64,000 nt of DNA from Nyssa sinensis. Its lineage: Eukaryota > Streptophyta > Magnoliopsida > Cornales > Nyssaceae. Shown here piece by piece: positions 10,734 to 22,869 of the stretch. The translations under genes were made by a program, and so were the position numbers. The stretch spans positions 11,681,062 to 11,745,061 of the forward strand of contig CM018031.1 in NCBI GenBank assembly GCA_008638375.1, written 5' to 3'. How positions within the stretch are numbered: position 1 is the first letter of the stretch; every line of letters starts with the position of its first letter. A model generated the notes under the pieces. The model ran no database searches. It was not told the origin of the DNA and saw only the letters and a program-made list of their open reading frames with translations.

Positions 10734-12239
10734 AATGCGATAATTACTTATTTTTAAACATTGTGTAAAATACACATAAATTTTATATAAATATTCAAAT
10801 TTGGTTGTTCTTAGTATGACGATCATCACACCAGACTTTTATCCAAATACCCTTGGCCCATGTGATATCATATCAAATATATTTCAAGCCAGATTAAGAA
10901 GCCACTCTGAGTACATTTTAGATTTTACTGCTAATTTTTTTTATAGGTTTTTTAAATTAAAAAAAAAAAGAATTGATCAATTTTTTTATTTTTGTAAGAG
11001 AAATCTTTAAATTTCAAATTTTCGTTTTTTGCCCCCCGTGTCATCAGTCTAGATCCACCACTTGTCCCGCCAACCATTCGGAGTTGATCTTCTGCTTAGC
11101 TTTGCCTTGCTGGTTTAACTAGGGCCAACATGCCTTTCTCACTAATCAATACCTTCAACCATTGATGCAATCATTGATCTTAGACCACATGAGAATTTGG
11201 GAAAAAGTATCTCCTTTGATGTCAATGTACGGCAACTCTTCTCCTCTATCTAGGCTTAGAACCATGTAATTAAGAAGACAGGCCCTGAACACAACACATG
11301 AAGGAACTTAATAAGCTGATTAAATATCCCTATAATTCCCCCCTTACCAAAAATTCATTGAATTTAAATCCTGTGCACAAACATCCATTAATTAACAAAG
11401 CATCTGCACCCCAAGATACCAACACTCTCCTTATTGAAAAGCATCCAAGTAGTAGATTCATTGATAATTACATAACGATGAAGCATCATAGCAAGTGTTG
11501 CGAAATAATTATCTATACAACTATGGTAAAAATATTAGAAAAAGAAAGAGCAAAATAACACAAAAAATTTACGTAATTTAATAATGTAAGATAGCGGCTA
11601 CGTTCTGCACCCCTAATCTAATATTCGTCTCTGTCAACATAATTAGATTTAGTTGTATAGACCTTGTGTATGTATTCCACTCTTCTTTTGACATAAGATT
11701 TATATACTAAGTTTCACATATTATAAGAATATATATGAGTCACTATCTCTAACGGCAAAGATTTGAAAGAGAAATTGAGGTTACCATATCATTGTTCTCC
11801 ATTCTCCATTCTCCACCAGAAACCTCAAACGAAAAGTTTTGATAGCAAGTGACTTGAGCAGCGATACTTATTCACCTATTGCCAATGCTTACTCTGTCCA
11901 ACCTTTTTTTCCCTTCTTAAGGAAAAAGTTAGTAGTAAAAGGCTAAAAGCAAAAGTTAACCCATACAAGGCTCCCACATTGTCAAACCCAGGTTTTCATT
12001 TCTTTCATATTCTGTCAAATAGAAAACATAAGCAAGGCAGAGGCATTAGAGTATCTCCAAGGGCCTCTCTATCTCTTTCTCTTTGTCATAATAGTTAGTC
12101 TTTCTTCAAAAAAAAATCACTCCAACAAGTTATCTATCATACTAGCTAAAGTAGACACTAACTTTCTTGTTAATTAGAAATGGCTAGTTAAAATGACTAG
12201 TTATTTCTTATTATATTAATAGTTAAAATATATATATTT
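10734..12239. other. Intergenic region
   Basis: AT-rich. Frames at 10801-11010 and 11298-11558 (69 and 86 codons) show no recognisable domain and no codon pattern I would trust. The last 200 bp, into which the downstream element inserted, include GAGTATCTCCAAGGGCC, resembling one end of a Tourist-like MITE; the partner end was not found. Confidence 0.5.
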
Positions 12240-14617
12240 TAATGTGTCACGACCCGAAATCCATCCTTTGAGGATCTCGAGTCATGACCATCGCCCCTTG
12301 GCCCGAGGGCCTCAGGACAAGGCTCGCATACGCAGCGGTATCGAATAGATGTGCGACATGTGGTTTGCAGAAACGTGAAAAACTTTTTCTTTTCTTTTCT
12401 CATTTTAAAATTTGCACATCCACCCGGTACTACCGCTCTTCACATTACGGTATACATGATCATACATTCAGAGCATAACAAAACTTAAAGGACTTTATAA
12501 TTACAATCATAATTCAGTTGCCCCGTGGGGCTTAATACATATCAGTGTACCCACTTTACTAATACAAAAGTTAATACTTAAAGTTCATAGCACTTAACAA
12601 ACGAACTACTTAAACATTCATTCTAAAAGAACGGCTAGACTTATCGTCATCATCCTCAAATCAGTACTGCCGTCAATCACCTGAAACGGGGACGAATAAA
12701 AATCCGGGTAAGCTAATCTAAGCTTGTAAGTAATTCCTGCATTCGTTATGGGATTTTCAACTGGTAGTGGTTTAGCACATGAGAGTTTATAAAATACTCA
12801 CTACCAATTGCTCGTACATTTTAGAACACAGAGTATATGCATTCTTAAAACAGATAGCTTTGAAACATTTAAAGTATTCAAACTAAATACACATTTCTTC
12901 AAATAGAGCATATGCAATTTAAAAGCATATAAACACGTATAATAAAATGGGGGTAAAAACCTACTTCCATTTTCAAAAGCGTTACTTCAAAACATATAAA
13001 CATGTATAGAAAAATAGAGGTAAAAAACCTGCTTCCATTTTCAAAATCGTTTGTCATCTTTTCTCTTTGATTAGATGAAATCTGTTTCGAACCAAACTCC
13101 CTTTTTACTATCAATACTGTCGATCTCATTTGCCTGGGGGATTAGATCCTGCTACCGGGCATTTATTGTTGAATCCCGAAGGATTTCAACCATCATAAGG
13201 GGTGCTTTAAACACCATTTATCTTGTAAAACATTTATCACATGGCTTCTTCAATAGATACTTTCATGAGTATTTAAAACATGAAATGTATAACTTCTACA
13301 ATAGAACTTCAAATACTTATAATAATCAAATTCAGAATATTTAAAGAAATTTGCATTTCACCCCGACATGCTAAACATTTCCAAGAAAAGAGCTGAATAT
13401 AAAAACATTTAACAAGCATGTCGTAACGGAATAATTTAAAACAGGAATTGTAATAAAACTGAATTTGATATTCAAATGCTTCACATAACTTGAACTTAAA
13501 ACTTCTTCAAATATATGAAATTAAATCTTCACTTCAAATACAGGGTTACTCACCTCAGTCCTTTAGGGTTAGTGCTAAAAATGCGCTTTCCCACTTCCTT
13601 CGTAGTTCCTAAGAACAATTCATAAACAGTCTCATCAACTTTACATTCACTATAATATCACCTATCAGTGTTTCTTAACTTATGCTTGGATCGTATTTAA
13701 TCGTAACCGATTTACGAATATTCCATAAATTTCATGTATACTTAATTCAACTCGTACTCTTAGCCTACGACACATTTTAATGTATTAGGAGTTTATTTCA
13801 TTTTAACTATACTCTTCTGGTAGCTCCATTAACTTTAATTTAAATTTATTTACTTCACCTGTCGACGTGTCGTGTTCAGTACTTCGGCAAAGTTGCAAAT
13901 TTATAGTCACCTAACTGATGCTATTCGTCAAATTTTATGTCTTTTTATTTTAGACATCTCTTTTGATTGAATAGACTCTACCATTGAGTCCGGAACGTCG
14001 AAGAGAATCGATTTAAGCTTTCTTAGAATTTAATTCGGCTTAGGACATTTTAGGGGCAATTTGGTTATTTATATCTTAACGTGTCTAAATTTTTCGAAGT
14101 CTCGTCTCATGAAACGCTCCCCACCATTAGATTCAGAATGTTTAAAATAGTCAAAATACACTATTTATTTTTTTAATTTGGACTTTGTTTGACTCATTTA
14201 TGGGGCAGGGGCATTTTGGTCATTTTGACATTTTTACGGGTCTTAAATTTTTCGGGACCTCATCTCATGTCGTGGACCTCATCAATGGACTCAAGAGGTC
14301 TGAGATAGTAAGAATACATATATAACTCATCTCATTTGGACACAGGACATTTTTTGACTATTTAATTTAATTAAATAATTTTAATTAAATTAAATTTATC
14401 AAGTATGATCTATATATATATATATATATTTTGTTTATAATATATTAACGGATGAAATGGGTGGCACGCTAGCCAGCGTGCCACCTCCCTCCCAAAAGAT
14501 ATTGCCATCGAATCTCCTTAGGTGCAGAATGCACCTTTTTATTTTATTTTTTTTTATTTATAGAAATTAATTTCAATATATATATATATATATCTTGCCC
14601 CATGTATGTACACGCGC

Positions 14618-14690
14618 GTACGCATGGCCGAGTGGAAAACGTTGAGCATTTAGGCACGTGGGTTAGGGGTTCGAACCCCATCGACCGCAA
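14618..14690 (+). pseudogene. tRNA-like fragment with A and B boxes
   Basis: TGGCCGAGTGG (14625-14635) matches the pol III A box of Ser/Leu-type tRNAs. GGTTCGAACCC (14668-14678) matches the B box, at tRNA-like spacing. The seven bases before the A box (GTACGCA) do not pair with the region after the T arm, and the T stem has a mismatch, so this is not a functional tRNA. It is either a tRNA-derived SINE head or a chance or captured sequence inside the LTR. Confidence 0.5.
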
Positions 14691-14724
14691 AATTTCCTTC
14701 CTTCATTTAAAAACTTAAACGGTG

Positions 14725-14725
<1 letters not shown>

Positions 14726-14760
<35 letters not shown>

Positions 14761-14775
14761 ATATATATATATATA
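14726..14775. repeat. (ATCT)n-(AT)n microsatellite
   Basis: About nine ATCT units followed by AT dinucleotides, inside the solo LTR. Confidence 0.95.
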
Positions 14776-16030
14776 CACACGTATTAGGCCCAAAACGACG
14801 TCGTTGAATTAATTCGGTGGTAACTCTAGAAACCGCCACGTGTCCGAGTCGACTCGGTCAGGGCTTTTAAAACCGAGTTGACCCACCATCGTCTTTCCCA
14901 TCGAATCTTGCCGGTTGCCCTAATTTCTACGTTCCATTTTTCCCATTTTCATGGAGTTTGGTTTAGAAAAACCCTACTGTTTTCAATCCAAAACATCCCT
15001 AAGGTGTTAAGGACTGGTTCGGCATTCATTTTAGGTTTTAAAATGAATTCATGTGTTCGGTTTAGGATTCAATAATTTAAACATGTAACCTGCTTGTTCG
15101 TGCTCGTTTCTTAACCAAATCTCATGAGGTATGTCCTGTTTTGTTCCCCTCTTTATGGGGTTTTCTTTCTCATTCATAAATGTCGATTTAACACTGAGTT
15201 TAAAGGTTTGGGTTTCAAACCCGTAACCTACAACTCGATTTTTGAGAGTCATTTCTTGGGATTTTTTATCGCGGTCATGTGTTTCGGGGATGCTTGTAGG
15301 GTCTAATTTAGGTCTTGATGAGCCAAATTGGATTTGGTTACCATTGATTCAGACCTGTTCTCAGCATGGTCCATCAATGGCCGACTCATATGGGTCTGAT
15401 GTTTTTTATGGTTTCTAAGGTCAAATCTCATGCTTAATTAAGTTAAAACATATACTAAGCATCATACGTGCAGGACAGAACTTGAACTACCTACATATAT
15501 GAAAAATATCTTAGAGAGAGAAAGTATTGTTTAAACATTTTCTCACCTTTGTCACTTGATCTCCTTCCCCTTTTCCCTTCTGAATCCTTTCTTCTCCTTC
15601 CCAGAGCTCTCTCTCTCTCTCTCTTTCTCTGTGTGACTGAATGGTGTGTATGTCGTGTGTATGCAATGTATCTATATGTGTATATAAATATATACTTAAT
15701 TATTGCAAGATCTGATTACCCCACCAAATAACTTAACTTGTGGCAGCTTCCTTGCTCAGGTTTTTACTGTTTTGGGGCCGGCTTTCAATCAGCCGTGTGT
15801 GTGTGGTGTTTTGTGTATGTAAATATATATATATATATATATATCTATGTATATATATTTAATATTACACTCACACATCAATACATTAGGGTACACACAC
15901 ACCCCCTCTCACACACCAGTACACTAGTCTGCACACACACACTCTCATATCCACATGTGTGTGCACAGGTAAATTTATATACACATATATTTATATACAC
16001 ATATGTATATATATAAGGTAGGTTATAATA

Positions 16031-16031
<1 letters not shown>

Positions 16032-16071
<40 letters not shown>
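16032..16071. repeat. (ATT)n microsatellite
   Basis: About 13 ATT units near the right end of the solo LTR. Confidence 0.95.
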
Positions 16072-16073
<2 letters not shown>

Positions 16074-16749
16074 TACTAATAATTAATTTCTTATGTTTAA
16101 CAAATTAATTAAATTAAATAAATTAATTATTTTCTCAAGTGCATAATCTTTACACTAATCCTTCGTATCTTCGTAATGCGTGTCCAATTCTCATACTCAT
16201 ATCGATGACCGGCGATTGACGTGACAATATACTTATCACGGAACCGACAAGTTAGTGATTGCAACGAAAGTGATGTACAGTCGTCCTGAGTTTTCAGGAC
16301 TATTACTTAAAAGTCCGCGCGCCGGGGTTGAAACCGACCTCATCACTTAAGGCGTTGATTACTAATTTAAAATCCACGACTTACGGATCCTAGTTCAAAT
16401 CAGGGTGTTACATAATGATTTAGAATATTTTCTTAAATTATTATATTTTCAATACATTTTAAGATTGTAATAATTATATTTATAATTATTTGTTTTTAAC
16501 TTATTTTATTTTGTTTTATTCAAAAAAATAAGACTGTTCAAAATGACCATTAGAAATTAACCCTTGAATTTGACTATTAAAAAATGAGCGTTGAAAATAT
16601 AACTGTATGGACATGAAATCACCATTCACACCCATAGCTAATACCTTCCATGAGTAATGGATAAAAAGACTAAATTACCCCGACACGGTGATATAGTCCC
16701 AGCAGAACCTTCATCACCTCCTTCCGCACCGCAAAGTCGGCTAGACAAC

Positions 16750-17475
16750 TCATCGATACCAAGCTCATGACACGGTTGACCAATTCCAACTCATAAAACA
16801 TGCTAGAAATATAATCACCTAACTAGGATCGGTGAAACTCGAAAGCAAACAAGAAACTGAATCTAAAATCACACGCACACACTAAAATACAAAGATTTAC
16901 GTGGTTCACCCCATAATAGGGCTACGTCTACAGCTACTGCAGTTTCATTATAATCTAAAAATGTTACAAGTTACAATAAAATGCCACTCCTCAACTATAA
17001 ATACATAAAATTAGGGCAACAGAAAAATAACATGAAATACCAAAAATACCCTCAAAAAAATTTGCCTCAATGACACGCCTTGAACCCCTACCTTTGGGCA
17101 AAGGGGCTTCCACCTCCCTACAATCCCCCGGCCAATTTACTGCAGAAGAAGGTTGGTATTTAGTACTTATCAAGATCCACACTACTCAACAAAACGGAAG
17201 TTGATTAAGTGGAATTCCAATCCCTCAGTGAATCAAGGAATACAATTAGGCACAACACTCTCTTACCATAGGGAAATCAGTTGACATCAAGGAAAACTAT
17301 TTCCGGGATGTTACTATTTAAGCACCAAAACCATTAGTTCAAAGGTATACCAAATTTGGTATTCGTCTTCCTGTTTTATCTTCAAACTAGCATATTGCTA
17401 ACTTGACCGTCGAAAATTTCTTAGTCAGCGCCACACCAGTGCCTTCTGACCAACTCTGACAGCCTTTATTGCTTT
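16750..17475 (-). mobile_element. Decayed LTR-like segment
   Basis: Read on the minus strand, the segment has a TATTTATAG-like TATA, then GGGGTGAACCACGTAAATC, a phrase seen near the R/U5 boundary of plant copia-type LTRs. Past the putative 3' end comes TTGGTATCGATGAG (16768-16751), a degraded version of a tRNA-iMet primer site. No second LTR or coding domain is visible. Edges are approximate. Confidence 0.35.
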
Positions 17476-17988
17476 GTGCAAGAAGACATTCATTTGTAGA
17501 GGAGTATTCTCTCATAATGACCATTGAAATTTGATTGTTAGAATATATTGGTGAATTTTAATGATGCATCTAGATATTTTAGGTCACTTGTTAGTGATAA
17601 ATGCAGTTCTTTTCTTTGTAGAGAGTGCCGAAAAAGTTTCCTTAATTTTTAAGAGTAATTTAAAGAAATTAGAATTTATTTCTTGCGATTGTCATATTTA
17701 TGTATTTTTAATGTGATTTAAATATTTATAAATTTTAGTGATTATCATTGTGAATTGTCAAACCATAGTGAGTGGCGTAAATGATGCGATGGTAATATGA
17801 AATAACTTGTTAATAAAAAAAGTGGCATGCAATTAAATATGAAAAATGTTATTGGCACACCCTTTTGCATACTTGCATTTCAAAAAAAAAAAAATAATGT
17901 TTTAAATGATTAAAGTTGTCTTTTTTATAGAGTTCAAATGGAGAAATGTGGAGTGGGAAAATAGTGTTCTTCGTAAATATTATTTTTA

Positions 17989-18456
17989 GAGTAAATTACA
18001 CTGACCTCTTCTGATATTTTTAATAATTACACTTATTTTTGTTGGAGTTTTTGAAATTATATTGACTTATCTTATTTTATTTGATAATATACGAAAAAAA
18101 AAAAAAATTTACAGTCAATTTTTTTCTTCAAAATAACAAAAATTTTCTTTTATTTTTTTTTTTTCATTTTGACCAATTTTTTAAACTCTTTTTTCACTTT
18201 TTTTATTATTTTATTTAAAAATAAATTTAAGGTAAATAGCTTATTTTTATTTTGCATAAAAATAAATTTAAGGTCTTTATCAATATTATTAGAAAAATGA
18301 AAAAAAATTGATCAAAATTTTAAAAAATTGAAAAAAAATATTTTGTCATTTTGAAGAATAAAACTGATTGGAAAGAGTATTTATATATTGTCAAATAAAA
18401 TAAGATAAGTCAGTGTAATTGTCAAAAATCTCAAAAAGAATCAGTGTAATTTATCC
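17989..18456. mobile_element. MITE with 9-bp, Mutator-like target duplication
   Basis: The left end GAGTAAATTACACTGA and the right end read in reverse, GGATAAATTACACTGA, form a long terminal inverted repeat. It continues imperfectly for over 100 bp (both arms contain GACTTATCTTATTTTATTTG). Flanking 9-mers TTATTTTTA (17980-17988) and TTATCTTTA (18457-18465) match at 8 of 9. A 9-bp duplication is the signature of Mutator-like transposition. The 468-bp interior is AT-rich and non-coding. Confidence 0.75.
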
Positions 18457-18620
18457 TTATCTTTATCAATCAAGAAAAAGGAAGTAGAAAAAAAATATAT
18501 ATCTTTTTTTTGTCACGTGCGGGAGACAATTTTTATGATTTTAATAATAAAGTAAATTTCACATATATCCTATAAAATTCTACGTAAAAACTATCACACC
18601 CGGTATCAAGGAATAATTGA

Positions 18621-18621
18621 C

Positions 18622-18689
<68 letters not shown>
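18621..18689. repeat. Compound microsatellite (TG)n-(AG)n
   Basis: About 10 TG units then over 20 AG units, roughly 300 bp downstream of the laccase stop codon. Confidence 0.95.
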
Positions 18690-18691
<2 letters not shown>

Positions 18692-18984
18692 CATCTCATT
18701 TTATTAGGGAGACTCCCCACAAAGCATTTCCAATTGAATTATACAAAGCCGCCTCCACTATTTTCTTCTCTTTTACCAGTGGAGAACTCTCGTGGTATGT
18801 TATAATAAAAACAACAAAAAAAACAAACAATATTAATCAACTCAAGGCCAATGTTGGCTCCACTACACCATATTTCGATTTTTCCTCTCAGTGAAAAAAA
18901 AATATTAAAAAAAAAAAGTAATACATAAGTTATTGAAGAACCCAGGTCAAGATAGAGGCTTGGAGGAGGAGCCATAGTGAAAGA

Positions 18985-21900
18985 TCAACACTTGGGAAGA
19001 TCAGACGGTGGAGGAAGCAGCTTCTGGTTGGGGAGCTTCCCATCCATTACAACCCATGCCATCTTCAACCCCCAGCTCAGATGGACTTCAAAGTGACAAT
19101 GCATGAACCAGACACCTGTTTCAAGGATCATCATGGCAGCACAAATTAAATCAGTAAATAAAAACTATTGTAGTAATGGGAAAAGCATCATATGCAGGAC
19201 CTGATTCAAATTTTAGAAAAAAAATTATCAACTGAGACCATGATTCTATTTCATTATTTGACGTAGTGTAATTATTTTTTACAAATTTTTATCAATTTTT
19301 AGGACTTGATTCATGAATTATTGAAAACAAATTTTAGGAAAAATTATATATTTTATTATTCGATATGATATGGCTATCTTTTATAAATTCTTATCACTTT
19401 TTAAAATTTGTCATAAAAACTTTTTCGTAATTTTTAAAAAGTGATAAAATTTGTAAGTAACAATTAATGGACAAGATCCATGAAAAAACTTCTCAAAAAA
19501 ATAATTAAGTAATTATCCTACTAAATAACTTTTTGTCATATAAGTAAGATGTGATTAGTGTGATTAATGAAGATGTATGAAAAAATTCCTCAGATATACC
19601 CGGCTATTAGAGGGGAAAAAATGAGAAAAAAAATTGTTAGAGTTAATAAAATTGTGATAATAATGATAAACTGGACTTGTATAAACTATATATATATATA
19701 TATATATAGATGTATTACGATCAACATGTGGCCCTGTCCTATAACCCAATGCATTAGAAAGATGAAAAGTGAATGCATCTTTTGAAATCTTAGACATGAA
19801 AAAGTAGTGCTTTTAATATGTTGGGTGAAAAACTTTATACGGTTTGGTTGTTGTCCCAGGTACATTCACATAACCAACACACACACACACTCATTATATT
19901 CTTAGAGTCAATGCATTACCTATGCAACAACCTTAATATCATGTCATTTTACTTCAACCACAATTCTCTGCTACGTTGCTTAGTTTCTTTTTGGTTTGCT
20001 CTTTTTAGCTTTATTTGCTGCTTAATTCCTGCTTGCTGCTCTTTCATACAGGGATTCATAATTTTGATAATTCCTTAATCTCGTAATCTCTTTATGCAGT
20101 CCATACTAATCATTATTAATTTACCCAAAAAAATGTGTTTTGTGCCCCTCGGGTGTCTTTTAGCACAATATTTTGTACTCTTAGGTCATTTTAAAAATAT
20201 TTAAAAGACTCATGTTCATTGCAAAGATGTGATTATAAAATGCACTTTTAATTTAAAGATACTGTTTTGTAATGCATTTTTATGTTAAAGGTATGATTTC
20301 TAAATATAACTTTCTGTTAAATGCATGATTTCTAAATACAACTTTTTGTTAAAACCCATTTCAGATTTTCTTATATATAAAAGTGGGATTCTTTTAAAAG
20401 AAAATTGTATTTTAAATTCACTCATTTTATTTTAGTGAGGTGAGATTCTTTATAAAGAAAATTGTATCTTGAATTCACGCATTTTATTTTATAGGTGCAG
20501 TTGTAATTACACCTTTTTATTTAGCATGAGCCTCTCAAATACTTTCAAAATAATATGAAAATGTCAAATATTTTTTCAAATCAAGTGGGTATGACAAAAA
20601 ACTCCAAAAAAAAAAAGTATATATATACAAGGATTGCTCACCTGGGTTGTCAGCCCTGAAACGAAAAGTTACCCATCCGCCGGACGGCACACCGATGGTA
20701 TTTCTTTCAGCAGGATCAACAAGGTTAAATTTGGCAGGATCTTTATTAGGATCAAAGTTTCCAAACCCCTGGCCAACAACAAAGAAGTTATAGCCATGAA
20801 GATGGAGAGGGTGGCTTTCAGCACCAAGAATACTTGTGTCCTGCAACACTACTTCCACAGTGGTGTTGAATGGGAGCACCACAACCTTGGTGCCATTAGC
20901 CACCATGGTGTTGTTGGGTGGAGTTCCTGTATAATTGAATGGCATGAGAGGGGTGCTTGGGAAATCAGTGGTGTAAACACCATTGGCTTGCCCAAAGAAA
21001 TGGGCTTGGAGGAGTGCGGTTGTAGGGAGAGCAAAGGAAACATTGTTAATAGAAGCTGCAAATTTTGTGCTATTATTTGGCCCTTGACAAGTTTGGTTTT
21101 TCAAACAGGGGCTGGTCCCAAGCCCTACGGTGAAGAAAAATTGCTTTTGGACAGTTTGGGGGACATTGGCAGGGAATTGAGCATTGGCCAAACTGCGGAA
21201 TTTGCTGCTGAAATTTGCAACAAAGGAAGTAGCATTGATTGGAGGGAGGGTTGGAAGTGGAAGACCATTGATTGAACCATTAGAAGAAGATGAAATGGAT
21301 GGTTTTTTGTATTCAAGAATTCCGGCGACTGTGGAATTATCAAAGGTGCCGCGGCCGGTGAAATATGGTCTGGCTGCCATTAAGAAAGTGGCATTAGGTG
21401 AGTTGGGTTTGGTCTTGAGAAGAACATTGGTAGTTTGTCCTGGTGTGATGAGGACAACATCAGTTTCAAATGGCTTCACATAAATTGCATCAGCTTCAAC
21501 CACAGTGAAGGTGTGATTTGCTATACTGAAAAACAGTTCGTCATTAAGTGCAGCATTGATCAAACGGAGCATATATGTCTTCCCTGCCTTCACCCTTAGC
21601 TTAAATGTTTCTGTAAAGCACCATATCATAAATAAGCAAAACCCATTCAGTAACTTGGTTCATTTGTGTAACCAGTTAAAGTCATTTTGACAATTACCAT
21701 TTGCAGAGCAATTGTACAATGGTCCAGGGAATCCATTAATAGTGTATGCATCAGAGACATTCGGGCTGCCACCAGTCTGAAGTGCCTGGGTAATGACCGC
21801 CTCCGGATTAGCATTCCACCACTCGCCTGTAGTTTAAAGTATATCATAGTTTATATCAGTGGATTTAGACTCTTTTTCACATTACAAAACAGTACATATA

Positions 21901-22720
21901 TCTAGAAAATGTTGCTTCTCGAGGTAGTTACCAAAGATGATGGGGACTTCCTTGTAGGGTTTTTCAAATGGGTATGAAACGTTGTGCTTAGGGAGGACAA
22001 TGAGTGGTCCATAGAGGGTAGCTCTTAGCCATGTAATGTGGGCATGCCAGAAGAAAGTTCCTCTTTGGCCAACAATGGTGTAGTTATAAACATAGGTCTG
22101 GCCAGTTTGAATGGGGCACTGAGTTATGTATCCTGGCCCATCTGCCCATCCAGTCTGAAGTTGTCGAATTCCATGCCTGTTTTTCATCATCCATTAGTGG
22201 ATATACAAATAATTATATAGCTTGATATTGTGAGTTTCATTATTGGATAAATATGATGACATATGAGCACTGTTTTCCTAATTCAAACAGTTGCAGTTCA
22301 CAATTCAATGCTATGAAAGTTGATAGTTCCATACCAATGGATGCTGACATTGTTCGAAACATGATTAACCACCTTGATCAATAGCCGGTCGCCTTCTCTA
22401 GCAATGATACGAGGCCCAGGGAACCTCCCATTGACAGTCAACATGCTCTTCGTGTGGCACAATCTAGTCATGTTTTGCAACCTTATCTGCCAAATTGATA
22501 CAACCACAGAACAACAAAAGAAAAGGAGTTATATATGGAACATATTTCATGAGCTACCAAATGAGCTCAATTGATGGACACACACATATATAACACGTAC
22601 ATTGAACTTGTAGTGCCTTGTAATGGCTGCATGTGCTAAGCCAGGAAAAAACCAAAGGCAGCTCGTGACACAGAGCAAAGCACCCACAAACGCTGGTGAT
22701 GCAATAAGAGAAGCACCCAT
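18985..22720 (-). CDS. Laccase (multicopper oxidase), LAC2/LAC17 group
   Basis: Secreted p-diphenol:O2 oxidoreductase; relatives polymerise monolignols in the cell wall. Six exons on the minus strand with GT-AG junctions: 22601-22720, 22335-22486, 21932-22176, 21698-21826, 20642-21610, 18985-19115. The spliced frame is 1746 nt, giving 581 residues, usual for plant laccases. Residues 1-31 form a signal peptide (hydrophobic, ending GLAHA). All copper ligand motifs are present: HWHG (90-93, split across exons 2 and 3), WHAH (134-137), HPLHLHG in exon 5, and [12 protein letters not shown] (544-555), with Leu at the axial T1 position. The protein ends [10 protein letters not shown] as in LAC2 and LAC17. 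Exons 2-4 (152, 245, 129 nt) match the conserved plant laccase pattern. Several N-x-S/T sites fit a glycoprotein. Assignment between LAC2 and LAC17 is left open. Confidence 0.96.
21541..21561 (-). promoter_or_regulatory. Predicted miR397 target site in laccase exon 5
   Basis: The plus strand here reads TCATTAAGTGCAGCATTGAT, while plant miR397 is UCAUUGAGUGCAGCGUUGAUG. The pairing differs only at miRNA positions 6 and 15, both G:U wobbles, plus the last base. The site covers codons 232-239 (LINAALND), the position where miR397 cleaves lignin-related laccase mRNAs in other plants. Functional use here is inferred. Confidence 0.82.
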
Positions 22721-22830
22721 GTTTGCCAGTCTGCTTCTTCTTTACTTGGTAACAAAATGGGAACACAAGAGGTGAAACTTTTATTAGCTTCTCTCAGTAT
22801 GGAATGGTTCATGACAATGCATGAGGGTTG

Positions 22831-22838
22831 TTTATATA
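22831..22838 (-). promoter_or_regulatory. TATA box of the laccase gene
   Basis: Minus-strand TATATAAA lies about 110 bp before the laccase ATG, implying a leader of roughly 80 nt. A minus-strand ACCAAAC (22854-22860), 16 bp upstream of the TATA box, fits the degenerate secondary-wall MYB element ACC(A/T)A(A/C)(T/C). Confidence 0.6.
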
Positions 22839-22869
22839 GGCACGGTAGACCGTGTTTGGTTTAGTAGGC

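Larger units (their letters stand above)
12245..16412. mobile_element. Probable solo LTR (about 4.2 kb) of a large LTR retrotransposon
   Basis: Plus-strand termini are TGTCACGACCCG and GGGTGTTACA (TG...CA). They are flanked by a perfect 5-bp direct repeat TAATG at 12240-12244 and 16413-16417. No second copy of either end occurs inside, so this looks like a single long LTR left by LTR-LTR recombination. LTRs ending GGGTCGTGACA or starting TGTAACACCC are common in long-LTR plant gypsy lineages such as Tekay/Del; on that likeness the element would read on the minus strand (inferred). There is no coding capacity. The interior contains ATCT, TA and ATT microsatellites and a tRNA-like fragment. A LARD-type non-autonomous element is the alternative. 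Confidence 0.72.

Noticed and set aside
11298..11558. 86-codon frame on the plus strand
   Set aside because: No known domain, no splice partners and AT-driven composition; I do not support it as a gene.
14618..14690. Functional tRNA gene
   Set aside because: A and B boxes are present, but the acceptor arm does not pair and the T stem has a mismatch. Kept only as a tRNA-like relic.
20634..21275. 213-codon open frame on the plus strand
   Set aside because: It lies wholly opposite laccase exon 5, and its sequence follows from the complementary laccase codons. No start context or domain supports it.
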